Source: an uncultured beta proteobacterium | GTDB lineage: Bacteria; Pseudomonadota; Gammaproteobacteria; Burkholderiales; Burkholderiaceae_C | Assembly (NCBI GenBank): GCA_903830985.1 | Contig: CAIKVZ010000240.1 | Coordinates: forward strand, 24,619-88,618 | Direction of reading: 5' to 3' | DNA length: 64,000 bases | Part shown: positions 46,736 through 55,366 of the stretch, one piece after another | How the letters are laid out: each line of letters opens with the position of its first letter | Position numbering within the stretch: position 1 is the first letter of the stretch | Program-made: the position numbers and the translations under genes | The notes under the pieces: generated by a model | Databases searched by the model: none | Told to the model about the DNA's origin: nothing | Seen by the model: the letters and a program-made list of their open reading frames with translations, nothing else

Positions 46736-47033
46736 GGGCAGTACCTCAGGCGATGGGTTCGATTGTAACAGGGATCGTCACCAGCCATCCTGGCCGCAGT
46801 AGCGATTCGCGAGGCTGGCGCAGTCGTGCAAAAGCTTGATACAAGATTCGTGCCCGCTTCTTAGGCAACGGACGCCCGTCGCGACGGGGCTAAAACGGCA
46901 GCCTGTTGTGATGAAAATGAATCATAAGTGGATAGCGACGTGATTACCGACTAATCAGTTCGACCTCGGGAATAATTCGACAGAAGTCTCGTTGTGCCAG
47001 CGAAACTGCAGGGCACCATGCTGCTCAAGCAGC
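46736..47033. other. Divergent regulatory region between nickel permease and hydrogenase genes
   Basis: The 298 bases contain a perfect 14-bp palindrome CCCGTCGCGACGGG (46875-46888), an AT-rich stretch (46915-46980) and two direct TTCGAC repeats at 46959-46981. On the minus strand a 40-codon open frame (46746-46868) starting with TTG runs to just ahead of the permease gene, without a ribosome site. The palindrome is about 150 bp upstream of the -24 element, where an activator enhancer is expected. No tRNA or recognised riboswitch is seen. Confidence 0.45.
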
Positions 47034-47050
47034 CTGGCCCGCAACTTGCG
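47034..47050 (+). promoter_or_regulatory. Sigma-54 (-24/-12) promoter of the hydrogenase operon
   Basis: CTGGCCCGCAACTTGCG has GG at 47036-47037 and GC at 47048-47049, the exact GG-N10-GC spacing, and TTGC intact. The predicted start is near 47061, 40 bases before the hybO ATG. It matches the NtrC-family activator HoxA encoded at the end of the locus. Confidence 0.8.
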
Positions 47051-47100
47051 TGATGGCCCTCATCAGGCCCGAACGAGGCTTGGCTGAAAGAGGAGATGAC

Positions 47101-48282
47101 ATGGGCGAGATCAAGGAAATCTTTGACATGGGCCGCGAGGCCTTGCACGGAATTGAGCAGCGCCTCGAGATGTCGCGGCGCGACTACCTGCAGTTTTGCG
47201 CCACGCTGGCGGTCACCATGGGGCTGCCCAAGGGGGCGGAAGCCGCAGTGGCGCAGGCCATTGAGAGCGCCAAGCGTCCCTCGGTCATCTGGCTGCACTT
47301 TCAGGAGTGCACAGGTTGCAGCGAGTCGCTGCTGCGCGCCGAGCACCCGACGCTGGAAAAGCTCATCCTCGACGTCATTTCGCTGGACTACCACGAGACC
47401 CTGATGGCCGCGGCAGGACACCAGGCTGAAGCCGCGCGCAAGGATGCGATGAAAGCCAACAAGGGCAAATACATCCTGGTGGTGGAAGGCGCCATCCCCG
47501 TCAAGGACAACGGCATCTACTGCAAGATCGGCGGCCACAAGGCGATCGATCTGGTGAAGGAATGTGCTGCCGACGCCGCCGCCGTGATCGCCATCGGTTC
47601 CTGCGCGTCCTGGGGCGGCATGCCGTCCACCGGACCGAATCCGACCGGCGCCTCCAGCGTGGCCGAAGTGCTGGGCAAGCCGGTGGTGACGATTCCCGGC
47701 TGCCCGCCCAATCCCTACAACTTCCTGGCGACGGTGGTGCACTTCCTGACCTTCGGCAAACTGCCCGACGTGGACAAGCTCGGCCGCCCAAAGTTCGCCT
47801 ACTCGCGGCTCATCCACGAGAACTGTGAGCGCCGTGCCCATTTCGACGCCGGACGTTTTGCCATGGAGTTCGGCGACGCCGGGCACCGCCAGGGTTATTG
47901 CCTGTACAAGCTGGGTTGCAAGGGGCCGGAAACCTATGCCAACTGCTCGACGCTGGGCTTTGGCGACGCCGGCGAGAACAACTGGCCGGTTGGCTGCGGC
48001 CATCCCTGTATCGGTTGCAGCGAAAAAGGTGTGGGTTTCACCAAGCCGATCCACCAGGTCGCCAAGATGCTCAACGTGGCGCCGCCACTGCAGTACGCAC
48101 GCATCGTGGAAGAGCAGGGCAAGGGTGCTTCCTTCGCCTCGGCGGCGGCGCTGGCAGCGCTGGCCGGTGCCGCAGCCGGTGCGGCCGTGATGCTCACGCG
48201 CAACCTGGGCCTGTCGCACGCCGCCGAGGAAGCGCAGCGCGCCAAGACCGAGGGCCAGTCCAAAGACCAGGCGAAGGTGTAG
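47101..48282 (+). CDS. hybO: [NiFe]-hydrogenase small subunit (HybO type)
   Basis: The 393-aa protein has a twin-arginine signal (SRRDYLQF, residues 25-32), the proximal-cluster motif ECTGCSE (Cys70, Cys73), GSCASWGG, GCPPNPYN, and distal and medial cluster ligands (HENCERR; GCKGPETYANC; GCGHPCIGCSE), then a C-terminal membrane anchor (about residues 340-360). It carries electrons from the active site to the membrane partner. Gly72 and Gly173 stand where oxygen-tolerant enzymes have extra Cys. ATG 47101 follows AGGAG; an upstream ATG at 47050 precedes the predicted transcription start. Confidence 0.95.
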   Translation: MGEIKEIFDMGREALHGIEQRLEMSRRDYLQFCATLAVTMGLPKGAEAAVAQAIESAKRPSVIWLHFQECTGCSESLLRAEHPTLEKLILDVISLDYHETLMAAAGHQAEAARKDAMKANKGKYILVVEGAIPVKDNGIYCKIGGHKAIDLVKECAADAAAVIAIGSCASWGGMPSTGPNPTGASSVAEVLGKPVVTIPGCPPNPYNFLATVVHFLTFGKLPDVDKLGRPKFAYSRLIHENCERRAHFDAGRFAMEFGDAGHRQGYCLYKLGCKGPETYANCSTLGFGDAGENNWPVGCGHPCIGCSEKGVGFTKPIHQVAKMLNVAPPLQYARIVEEQGKGASFASAAALAALAGAAAGAAVMLTRNLGLSHAAEEAQRAKTEGQSKDQAKV

Positions 48283-48284
48283 TC

Positions 48285-49265
48285 ATGGACACACGACGTG
48301 GATTCCTCAAGGGCGTGATCGCCGGGGGCGCTGCGGTGGTGGCGTCAAGCCCGGTCTGCGCGCGCGATACCCATGGGCGCCCGCCCGAGGCGCTGGGCCT
48401 GCTGTACGACGCCACGCTGTGCATTGGCTGCAAGGCCTGCGTGGCGGCCTGCAAGGAGGCGAACAACAACCCGCCCGAATTCTCCACCGAGGACCAGCTC
48501 TGGGATACGCCGCTGGACACTTCGGGCCACACCTTCAACCTGATCAAAATGTACCGCAACGGCACCATGGAAGCCAAGGACGCCGAGGTCAACGGCTACG
48601 CCTTCATGAAGACTTCGTGCATGCATTGCGCCGACCCGTCCTGCGTCTCGGCCTGCCCGGTGTCGGCGATGCAAAAGGATCCCGTCACCGGCGTTGTTTC
48701 TTACGACCCCGACGCCTGTGTCGGCTGCCGCTATTGCGTCGTCGCCTGTCCCTTTGGCATTCCCAAGTACCAGTACGATTCGCCCACCGGCAGGATCGGC
48801 AAATGCGAACTGTGCCGGCATCGCACCAAGGACGGTCACTACTCGGCCTGTGCCGAGGTCTGCCCCACGGGCGCCACGTTGTATGGCCGGACAGTGGATC
48901 TGCTGGTCGAGGCCAAGCGCCGCATCGCGCTGGCCCCGGGCAGCCAGACGCGCTACCCGCGCGGCAAGATCGGCGGCCCGGACCAAAGCTACGAGGCACC
49001 GGTAGGCAAGTACCTGCAGCATGTCTACGGCGAGACCGAATACGGCGGCACCCAGGTGCTCAAGCTCTCGGCAGTGACCTTCGAGAAGGTCGGCATGCCG
49101 GACCTGAAACCGAACTCTTCCGCGGCGCTGTCCGAGACCATCCAGCATTCGCTGTACGGCGGCATGGTGATGCCGATCGCCGTGCTCGGCGTCCTGGGCT
49201 TCATCGCCAAAAAGAATGTCCATGACGACGACGACTCATCGGGCCCAACGGCCGGGGGGAAATGA
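48285..49265 (+). CDS. hybA: HybA: 4Fe-4S hydrogenase electron-transfer subunit
   Basis: The 326-aa protein has a twin-arginine signal (MDTRRGFLKGVIAGG), four 4Fe-4S clusters (CIGCKACVAACKEANN; CMHCADPSCVSACP; CVGCRYCVVACPFGIP; CELC and CAEVCPTG) and a C-terminal hydrophobic anchor (MVMPIAVLGVLGFIAK). It links the small subunit to HybB in the periplasmic membrane face. It begins two bases after hybO. Confidence 0.92.
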   Translation: MDTRRGFLKGVIAGGAAVVASSPVCARDTHGRPPEALGLLYDATLCIGCKACVAACKEANNNPPEFSTEDQLWDTPLDTSGHTFNLIKMYRNGTMEAKDAEVNGYAFMKTSCMHCADPSCVSACPVSAMQKDPVTGVVSYDPDACVGCRYCVVACPFGIPKYQYDSPTGRIGKCELCRHRTKDGHYSACAEVCPTGATLYGRTVDLLVEAKRRIALAPGSQTRYPRGKIGGPDQSYEAPVGKYLQHVYGETEYGGTQVLKLSAVTFEKVGMPDLKPNSSAALSETIQHSLYGGMVMPIAVLGVLGFIAKKNVHDDDDSSGPTAGGK

Positions 49266-49267
49266 CC

Positions 49268-50437
49268 ATGGCAAACCATCCACACGCAGCACCCACGCCG
49301 GTCGGCGGCAGTCTGCTCAACGCCGCGACCCTGGTCTGCGGCCTGCTCATCGCCATCATGGCGGCCATCCTCTTGGTGCGCTTTGTCTTCGGCCTCGGGG
49401 CCGTCACCAACGTCAACGACGGCTACTCCTGGGGCATCTGGGTCGTGGTCGACGTGATGATCGGTTCGGCCCTGGCCTGCGGCGGCTTCTCGGTCGCGAT
49501 GCTGGTCTACATCTTCAACCGGGGTGAGTACCACCCGCTGGTGCGACCCGCGTTGTTGGCCAGCCTGTTCGGCTACACCCTGGCCGGTGGCGGCATCTTC
49601 TTTGACCTGGGGCGCTGGTGGAACTTCTGGCACATCTTCTGGCCCGGCTACGCCAATCCGGCGTCGGTGATGTTCGAGGTGGCGGTGTGCGTGACGGTCT
49701 ACATCCTGGTGATGTGGATCGAGTTCTCTCCCGTCTTCCTGGAGAAGTTCGGTTTGCACAATGCGAAGAAGACACTCAACCAATGGATCTTCTTCTTCAT
49801 CGCGCTGGGCATCGTCCTGCCCATGATGCACCAGTCCTCGCTGGGCACCATGCTGGTCGTCATGGGTGGCCAGGTGAACCCGCTGTGGCAGACGCCGGCC
49901 GTGCCGCTGATCTACCTGCTCACGGCCATCATCATCGGCTACGGTGTGGTGTTGTTCGAGTCCTGTGTTGCCGCTGCGAGCTACCGGCGCAGCATCGAGA
50001 TGCACCTGCTCAATCCCATGTCGAAAATCATGCTCGGTGTGCTGGCCGTGTACCTGCTGGTGCGTGTGGGCGATCTGGTCTGGCGCGGCGCACTGGGCGT
50101 GGCCTTCCAGCCCAGCCTGGCGGCGTTTTCGTTCTGGCTGGAAAACCTGTTTTTTGTCGCGCCGTTCTTCCTCATCGGCAGCGCCGCCAAGCGGCGCAAT
50201 CCGGCGAATCTGTTCCTCGCGGGCTTGGCCATCATGCTGGGCGGCATCCTGCTGCGCCTGAACGGTTTCCTGATCGGCTACCAGCATTTCACCGGCTCCG
50301 GCTGGACCTATTTCCCCTCCTTCACCGAAGTCATGGTGACGCTGGGCATGTTCTCCGTGGAAGTCCTCGGTTACATCATCATCACGCGCCGCTTCCCGGT
50401 GCTGCCGCGAGAAGACGCGGCAGTGGCTACTCAATAA
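49268..50437 (+). CDS. hybB: HybB: hydrogenase membrane subunit (NrfD family)
   Basis: The 389-aa protein has about ten membrane helices (NrfD/PsrC type; VNDGYSWGIWVVVDVMIGSA near residue 45) and passes electrons to the quinone pool. GGGGGGA at 49254-49260 fits ATG 49268 (spacing 7) and is too close to ATG 49262, which overlaps the hybA stop. It has no heme ligands of the cytochrome-b type, as expected for HybB. Confidence 0.92.
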   Translation: MANHPHAAPTPVGGSLLNAATLVCGLLIAIMAAILLVRFVFGLGAVTNVNDGYSWGIWVVVDVMIGSALACGGFSVAMLVYIFNRGEYHPLVRPALLASLFGYTLAGGGIFFDLGRWWNFWHIFWPGYANPASVMFEVAVCVTVYILVMWIEFSPVFLEKFGLHNAKKTLNQWIFFFIALGIVLPMMHQSSLGTMLVVMGGQVNPLWQTPAVPLIYLLTAIIIGYGVVLFESCVAAASYRRSIEMHLLNPMSKIMLGVLAVYLLVRVGDLVWRGALGVAFQPSLAAFSFWLENLFFVAPFFLIGSAAKRRNPANLFLAGLAIMLGGILLRLNGFLIGYQHFTGSGWTYFPSFTEVMVTLGMFSVEVLGYIIITRRFPVLPREDAAVATQ

Positions 50438-50452
50438 AGAACGGAGACCAAC

Positions 50453-52159
50453 ATGGCACAACGAATCACCATTGACCCGATCACCCGCATTGAAGGGCAT
50501 CTGCGCATCGACGTCGATGTCGACGGCGGTCGCGTACAGAAGGCCTGGTCCTCGGGTCAGATGTGGCGCGGCGTGGAACTCATCCTGCTGGGACGCGATC
50601 CGCGCGACGCCTGGGCCATCACCCAGCGCATCTGCGGTGTCTGCACCTCGGTGCACGCCATCACCTCGGTGCGCGCTGTGGAAAACGCGCTCAAGATGGA
50701 GATCCCGCTGAACGCCCAGTACATCCGCAACCTCATCATTCTGGCGCATTCGGTGCACGACTTCATCGTCCACTTCTACCATCTGTCGGCGCTGGACTGG
50801 GTCGACGTGACCTCGGCGCTGAAGGCTGATCCGGACAAGACCGCCATCCTGGGCGAGAGCCTGTCCTCCTGGCACCTGAACAGCAAGCACGAGATGCGCC
50901 GCGTACACGAACGCCTCAAGCATTTCGTCAACGGCGGGCAACTCGGCATCTTCACCAACGGCTATTGGGGGCACCCGGCGATGAAGCTTTCGCCCGAAGT
51001 GAACCTGCTGGCCGTGGCGCATTACCTGCAGGCGCTGGAAGTGCAGCGCAAGGCGAACAAGATCGTTGCCATCCTGGGCTCGAAGACACCGCACATCCAG
51101 AATGTGGCGGTGGGCGGCGTGGCCAACCCCCTGTCCACCGACTCGCAGGCCGTGCTCACGGTGGAGCGCCTGATGGCCATCAAGGGCTGGATCGATGAAC
51201 TGGCCGACTTCGTGAAGAACGTCTACCTGATCGACGTGGCGGCCGTGGGCGCTTTTTATCCCGAGTGGACAACCATCGGCAAGGGCATCACCAACTACCT
51301 GTCCGTGCCCGATATCCCGCTCGATACCAAGGGCACGCAGTTCGCCTTTCCCGGCGGCTACATCGACGGCGGCAATCTGGCCTCGCGCAAGCCGATCTCG
51401 TCGTTTAACGACGACTACTGGGTCAAGGGCGTGGAGGAGTCGGTGAAGCACTCCTGGTACAACTACGACAAGGCCGGTGCGCTGCATCCCTATCAGGGCG
51501 AGACCGTGCCCAACTACACTGACTTCAAGGACAACGACAAGTATTCCTGGATGAAGTCGCCCACCTTCTACGGCAAGACGGCGCAGGTCGGTCCGCTCGC
51601 CCGCGTGCTGAATGGACTGGCCGCAGGTCACGAGGCCACGACCAAATACGCCACGGCTGCCTTGGACACGGTGTCGGCGCTGGCCAAGACCAAGATCGGC
51701 CTGGACGCCATGCACTCGACCATCGGTCGTCACGCGGCGCGCGCCATCACCTGCTGCGTCAACGTCGATTTGTTGGCGGATCAGTGGACGGCGCTGCTCA
51801 CCAACATGGGCAAGGGCGATCTGGCGACCTTCAACAAGCCGGTGTTCCCCAAGGGCGAGGTCATGGGCGTGGGCTTTCACGAGGCACCGCGCGGTGCGCT
51901 CTCGCATTGGGTGGTCATCGACAACGGCAAGATCAAGAACTACCAGTGCGTCGTGCCCTCCACCTGGAACGCCTGTCCGAGAAACGAGAAGGACGAGCCC
52001 GGCCCCTACGAGGCCTCGCTCATGGGGACGCCGATTGCCGATCCGGAGAAGCCGCTGGAAGTGCTGCGCACCATCCACTCCTTTGACCCCTGCATCGCCT
52101 GCGCCATCCACCTGACCGACACGCAAAGCGACACGGCCATCACCGTTCGGGCGGTCTGA
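50453..52159 (+). CDS. hybC: [NiFe]-hydrogenase large subunit (HybC type)
   Basis: The 568-aa catalytic subunit binds the NiFe(CN)2CO centre. The L1 motif RICGVC (Cys61, Cys64) and L2 motif DPCIACAIH (Cys547, Cys550) hold the metal. The 15-residue tail after His553 (LTDTQSDTAITVRAV) is removed by HybD after nickel insertion. It starts 15 bases after hybB with a clear GGAG site. Confidence 0.96.
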   Translation: MAQRITIDPITRIEGHLRIDVDVDGGRVQKAWSSGQMWRGVELILLGRDPRDAWAITQRICGVCTSVHAITSVRAVENALKMEIPLNAQYIRNLIILAHSVHDFIVHFYHLSALDWVDVTSALKADPDKTAILGESLSSWHLNSKHEMRRVHERLKHFVNGGQLGIFTNGYWGHPAMKLSPEVNLLAVAHYLQALEVQRKANKIVAILGSKTPHIQNVAVGGVANPLSTDSQAVLTVERLMAIKGWIDELADFVKNVYLIDVAAVGAFYPEWTTIGKGITNYLSVPDIPLDTKGTQFAFPGGYIDGGNLASRKPISSFNDDYWVKGVEESVKHSWYNYDKAGALHPYQGETVPNYTDFKDNDKYSWMKSPTFYGKTAQVGPLARVLNGLAAGHEATTKYATAALDTVSALAKTKIGLDAMHSTIGRHAARAITCCVNVDLLADQWTALLTNMGKGDLATFNKPVFPKGEVMGVGFHEAPRGALSHWVVIDNGKIKNYQCVVPSTWNACPRNEKDEPGPYEASLMGTPIADPEKPLEVLRTIHSFDPCIACAIHLTDTQSDTAITVRAV

Positions 52160-52165
52160 GCTGAA

Positions 52166-52245
52166 GCCCCCACGCTTGTCACTTTGTGTACTGCGCTGCC
52201 CCCCGAGGGGGCCGTGCCTTGCTTGGGGCGGCCCGGCGCGGCGGC
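52166..52245. repeat. Dispersed Comamonadaceae-type intergenic repeat
   Basis: The sequence beginning GCCCCCACGCTTGTCACTT, followed by TACTGCGCTGCCCCCCGAGG and ending in GGGGCGGCCCGGCGCGGC, matches a repeat I know from many Comamonadaceae intergenic regions. It contains a CCCCC-GA-GGGGG hairpin. It sits between hybC and the terminator. Only one copy is in the window. Confidence 0.55.
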
Positions 52246-52262
52246 AGGTCACGGTTACCATG

Positions 52263-52294
52263 CGGGGTCGGCCATTGTCGACCCCGTTTTTTTT
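52263..52294 (+). terminator. Strong rho-independent terminator between hybC and hybD
   Basis: CGGGGTCG (52263-52270) pairs perfectly with CGACCCCG (52279-52286) around an eight-base loop and is followed by eight T. The T-run abuts the GAGAGG ribosome site of hybD. It should end most transcripts after hybC, giving more structural than maturation mRNA. Confidence 0.85.
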
Positions 52295-52309
52295 GAGAGG
52301 CTTGGCTCT

Positions 52310-52798
52310 ATGCGTGCAGTGGTTCTGGGTATCGGCAACACCATCCTGAGCGACGAGGCGGCGGGCGTGCGTGCCGCCGAGTCGCTCGAGCAGTCCTACA
52401 GCATCCCGGACAATGTCCAGGTCATTGACGGCGGTACCTCCGGCATGGAGATGATCGAGGACCTGTCCGATCTGGACTTCCTGATCGTCATCGACGTGGT
52501 CAAGACCGGCGCTGCGCCCGGCACCGTGGTGAAAATCGCCGGTGACGAGATTCCGGTTTTTTTCCGGCGCAAGCTGTCGCCGCACCAGATCGCCTTGCCC
52601 GATGTGCTGGCCAGCCTGGAACTGCTGGACGCCATGCCCAAGGAGATCGTCGTCCTGGGCGTCGAGCCAATCACCCTGGAACTGGGCATGGAGATGACGC
52701 CCACCGTGGCGCAGACGATCCCGCAGCTGGTGGCCATGGCGGTTGCCGAACTGCAGACCCGCGGCTACCGGCTCGAGCCCCTCGTGGCAAGTGTTTAG
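52310..52798 (+). CDS. hybD: HybD: hydrogenase maturation endopeptidase
   Basis: The 162-aa protein starts MRAVVLGIGNTILSDEAAGV and has the nickel-binding residues of the HyaD/HybD family: Glu in DEAAGVRA, Asp in IVIDVVKTG and His in LSPHQIALPD. It cleaves the large-subunit tail. GAGAGG at 52295-52300 supports ATG 52310; open frame to 52184 is repeat sequence. Confidence 0.93.
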   Translation: MRAVVLGIGNTILSDEAAGVRAAESLEQSYSIPDNVQVIDGGTSGMEMIEDLSDLDFLIVIDVVKTGAAPGTVVKIAGDEIPVFFRRKLSPHQIALPDVLASLELLDAMPKEIVVLGVEPITLELGMEMTPTVAQTIPQLVAMAVAELQTRGYRLEPLVASV

Positions 52799-52807
52799 GC
52801 CGGCACC

Positions 52808-53062
52808 ATGTGTCTGGCAGCCCCCTCCCTGGTGCTTGAAGTGCGAGACGGTATGGCTGTCACGGAATGCTTTGGCCAGACCCGCGAAGTCAGCCTGCTG
52901 CTGCTCGACGAGGAGGTCAATGTGGGCGACTACCTGCTGATCCAGGCCGGCGGTTTTGCCTTCGAGCGCCTGGAGCCCGCGCGCGCGCACGAGGCCCTGG
53001 CGCTGATGCAGGAGCTGATGGACCAGGGTGCTGACGCCCGCAGTTGGGGCGAGCCGTCATGA
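52808..53062 (+). CDS. hybG: HypC/HybG-family hydrogenase maturation chaperone (first copy)
   Basis: The 84-aa protein starts MCLAAPSLVLEV; the Cys2 is the iron-ligand-carrying residue of the family. Position inside the hyb set and the second HypC at 57666 suggest it is the chaperone for the HybC large subunit. It overlaps hybE by ATGA. Confidence 0.87.
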   Translation: MCLAAPSLVLEVRDGMAVTECFGQTREVSLLLLDEEVNVGDYLLIQAGGFAFERLEPARAHEALALMQELMDQGADARSWGEPS

Positions 53063-53547
53063 GCTTTCGTGTCCACGAAGCGAATCCGGCAGACGCCGTG
53101 GAACAGGCTTTTTTTCGCATCCAGCAGGAGCGCATGGCCGACGTTCCCATTCTGAATCCTGCCTTGTCGGTGGAAGCCATCGACTTCCAGCGCTGGTCGG
53201 GACATTGGCTGGGCATTGTCGTGACGCCCTGGTGCATGAGCCTGCTGCTGGTTCCGGGTCAAGTCGACAACTGGGTCAGCACGGGCGAGAACAAGCGTCG
53301 CTTCATCAACTTCCCGGCCGGCGATTTCGCCTTCCTGGGCAGCGTGGAGGACGAACTGGGTGAGTTCCAGAGCTGCTCGCTGTTTTCACCGATGGGGAAA
53401 TTCAGCACCCAGTCCGAAGCCAGCATGACAGCCCGGGCCTCGCTGCTCGGCCTGCTGGCGCCGGTGGCTGCAAAGCCCGCGCCCCAGGAAAAAAAAGAGG
53501 TTCAAGATGCGGCACTTTCCCGTCGACGGTTCTTCACTTTGCGCTAA
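53059..53547 (+). CDS. hybE: HybE: hydrogenase assembly chaperone
   Basis: The 162-aa protein starts MSFRVHEANPADAVEQAFFR and matches HybE, which binds the large- and small-subunit precursors and prevents premature export (WCMSLLLVPG; FINFPAGDFAFLG). A basic C-terminal tail (SRRRFFTLR) is unusual. It begins in the preceding stop codon. Confidence 0.85.
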   Translation: MSFRVHEANPADAVEQAFFRIQQERMADVPILNPALSVEAIDFQRWSGHWLGIVVTPWCMSLLLVPGQVDNWVSTGENKRRFINFPAGDFAFLGSVEDELGEFQSCSLFSPMGKFSTQSEASMTARASLLGLLAPVAAKPAPQEKKEVQDAALSRRRFFTLR

Positions 53548-53629
53548 CCTTCGGGTTGTTGGGGCTTGAAGAAACACCCGTCCTGGCAGCCGCGCCAGCC
53601 ATTTTCGAAGCAAATCAAAGGGGCCATCG

Positions 53630-54025
53630 ATGTCGACTATTGCTGATTTCAACGGTGCGGCCAACGCCGACACCGACCGTGAGCACGAGGTGCAGCTCGG
53701 CCTGTTGCAGGCGCTGTGCAACGCGGTCCACGAAGAGCGCAGCGCCGGGACGGTGGTGGAAATCCTGGACCAGTTGATCGCCTACAGTGAGGCCCACTTC
53801 ATGTCCGAAGAATTGCTCATGCGGCTGAAAAGCTATGACGATTACGAAGACCATGTTGACGACCATGTGCACATGCTGGAGATCCTGCAACAGATTGCTG
53901 CTGACCATGGCGCCGGGAATGTCTCCTTGTTGAGCGGCAAGGTGGAAGACCTGCTGGGCTTCATTTCCCACCACATTGCCACGCGCGACCGGCGCTTTGC
54001 CGATCTGGTGCGCAGCGGAAAATAG
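53630..54025 (+). CDS. Hemerythrin-domain protein
   Basis: The 131-aa protein has the di-iron, O2-binding four-helix bundle: DREHE, HFMSEE, DHVDDHVHML and HHIATRDRRF provide the His and acidic ligands. AAAGGGG lies just upstream of ATG 53630. Bacteriohemerythrins bind, sense or carry oxygen. Here it is inside the hydrogenase maturation operon, 82 bp after hybE and 11 bp before hypA, so it may protect hydrogenase assembly or signal oxygen. I know of no standard hyb operon with this gene. Confidence 0.82.
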   Translation: MSTIADFNGAANADTDREHEVQLGLLQALCNAVHEERSAGTVVEILDQLIAYSEAHFMSEELLMRLKSYDDYEDHVDDHVHMLEILQQIAADHGAGNVSLLSGKVEDLLGFISHHIATRDRRFADLVRSGK

Positions 54026-54036
54026 GCGCTTGCGGC

Positions 54037-54378
54037 ATGCATGAAATGTCATTGGCCGAAGGCGTGTTGCAGCTGATCGAAGATTCGGCTCGGAAGCAGG
54101 AATTTTCCAAGGTCAGCACGGTCTGGTTGGAAATCGGCCAGCTCTCGGGGGTCGAGGTGGAGGCCATGAAATTCTGTTTTGATGCCGTGACCCGGGGCAG
54201 CGTCGCCGAGGGCGCGCGGCTGGAGATCATTGCGCTGCCTGGGACCGGTTGGTGCATGGCCTGCGCCAAAACGGTGGCCATGTCGGAAGTTTTTGGCGAA
54301 TGCCCGGACTGCGGCGGCTACCAACTGCAGGTGACGGGGGGAACGGAAATGCGGGTGAAAGAGTTGGAAGTCAGCTGA
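54037..54378 (+). CDS. hypA: HypA: hydrogenase nickel-insertion protein
   Basis: The 113-aa protein starts [20 protein letters not shown]; His2 is the nickel ligand. Zinc pairs CMAC and CPDC lie at the C-terminus (about residues 73-93). With HypB it delivers nickel to the large subunit. It is 11 bp after the hemerythrin gene. Confidence 0.95.
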   Translation: MHEMSLAEGVLQLIEDSARKQEFSKVSTVWLEIGQLSGVEVEAMKFCFDAVTRGSVAEGARLEIIALPGTGWCMACAKTVAMSEVFGECPDCGGYQLQVTGGTEMRVKELEVS

Positions 54379-54404
54379 CAGCCCAAACAGATTGGAGAAC
54401 AACC

Positions 54405-55358
<954 letters not shown>

Positions 55359-55366
55359 GCGCCGCC

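Noticed and set aside
46746..46868. A 40-codon minus-strand frame before the nickel permease
   Set aside because: TTG start without a ribosome site and an uncharacteristic composition. Kept only as part of the unexplained block, not as a gene.
47050..47100. Upstream ATG extension of hybO
   Set aside because: It begins at the -12 element, ahead of the predicted transcription start near 47061; ATG 47101 has a proper ribosome site.
49025..52990. A 1321-codon open frame on the minus strand across hybA, hybB and hybC
   Set aside because: It is antisense to three clearly recognised hydrogenase genes and its translation is a low-complexity His/Gly/Arg-rich product typical of shadow frames in high-GC DNA.
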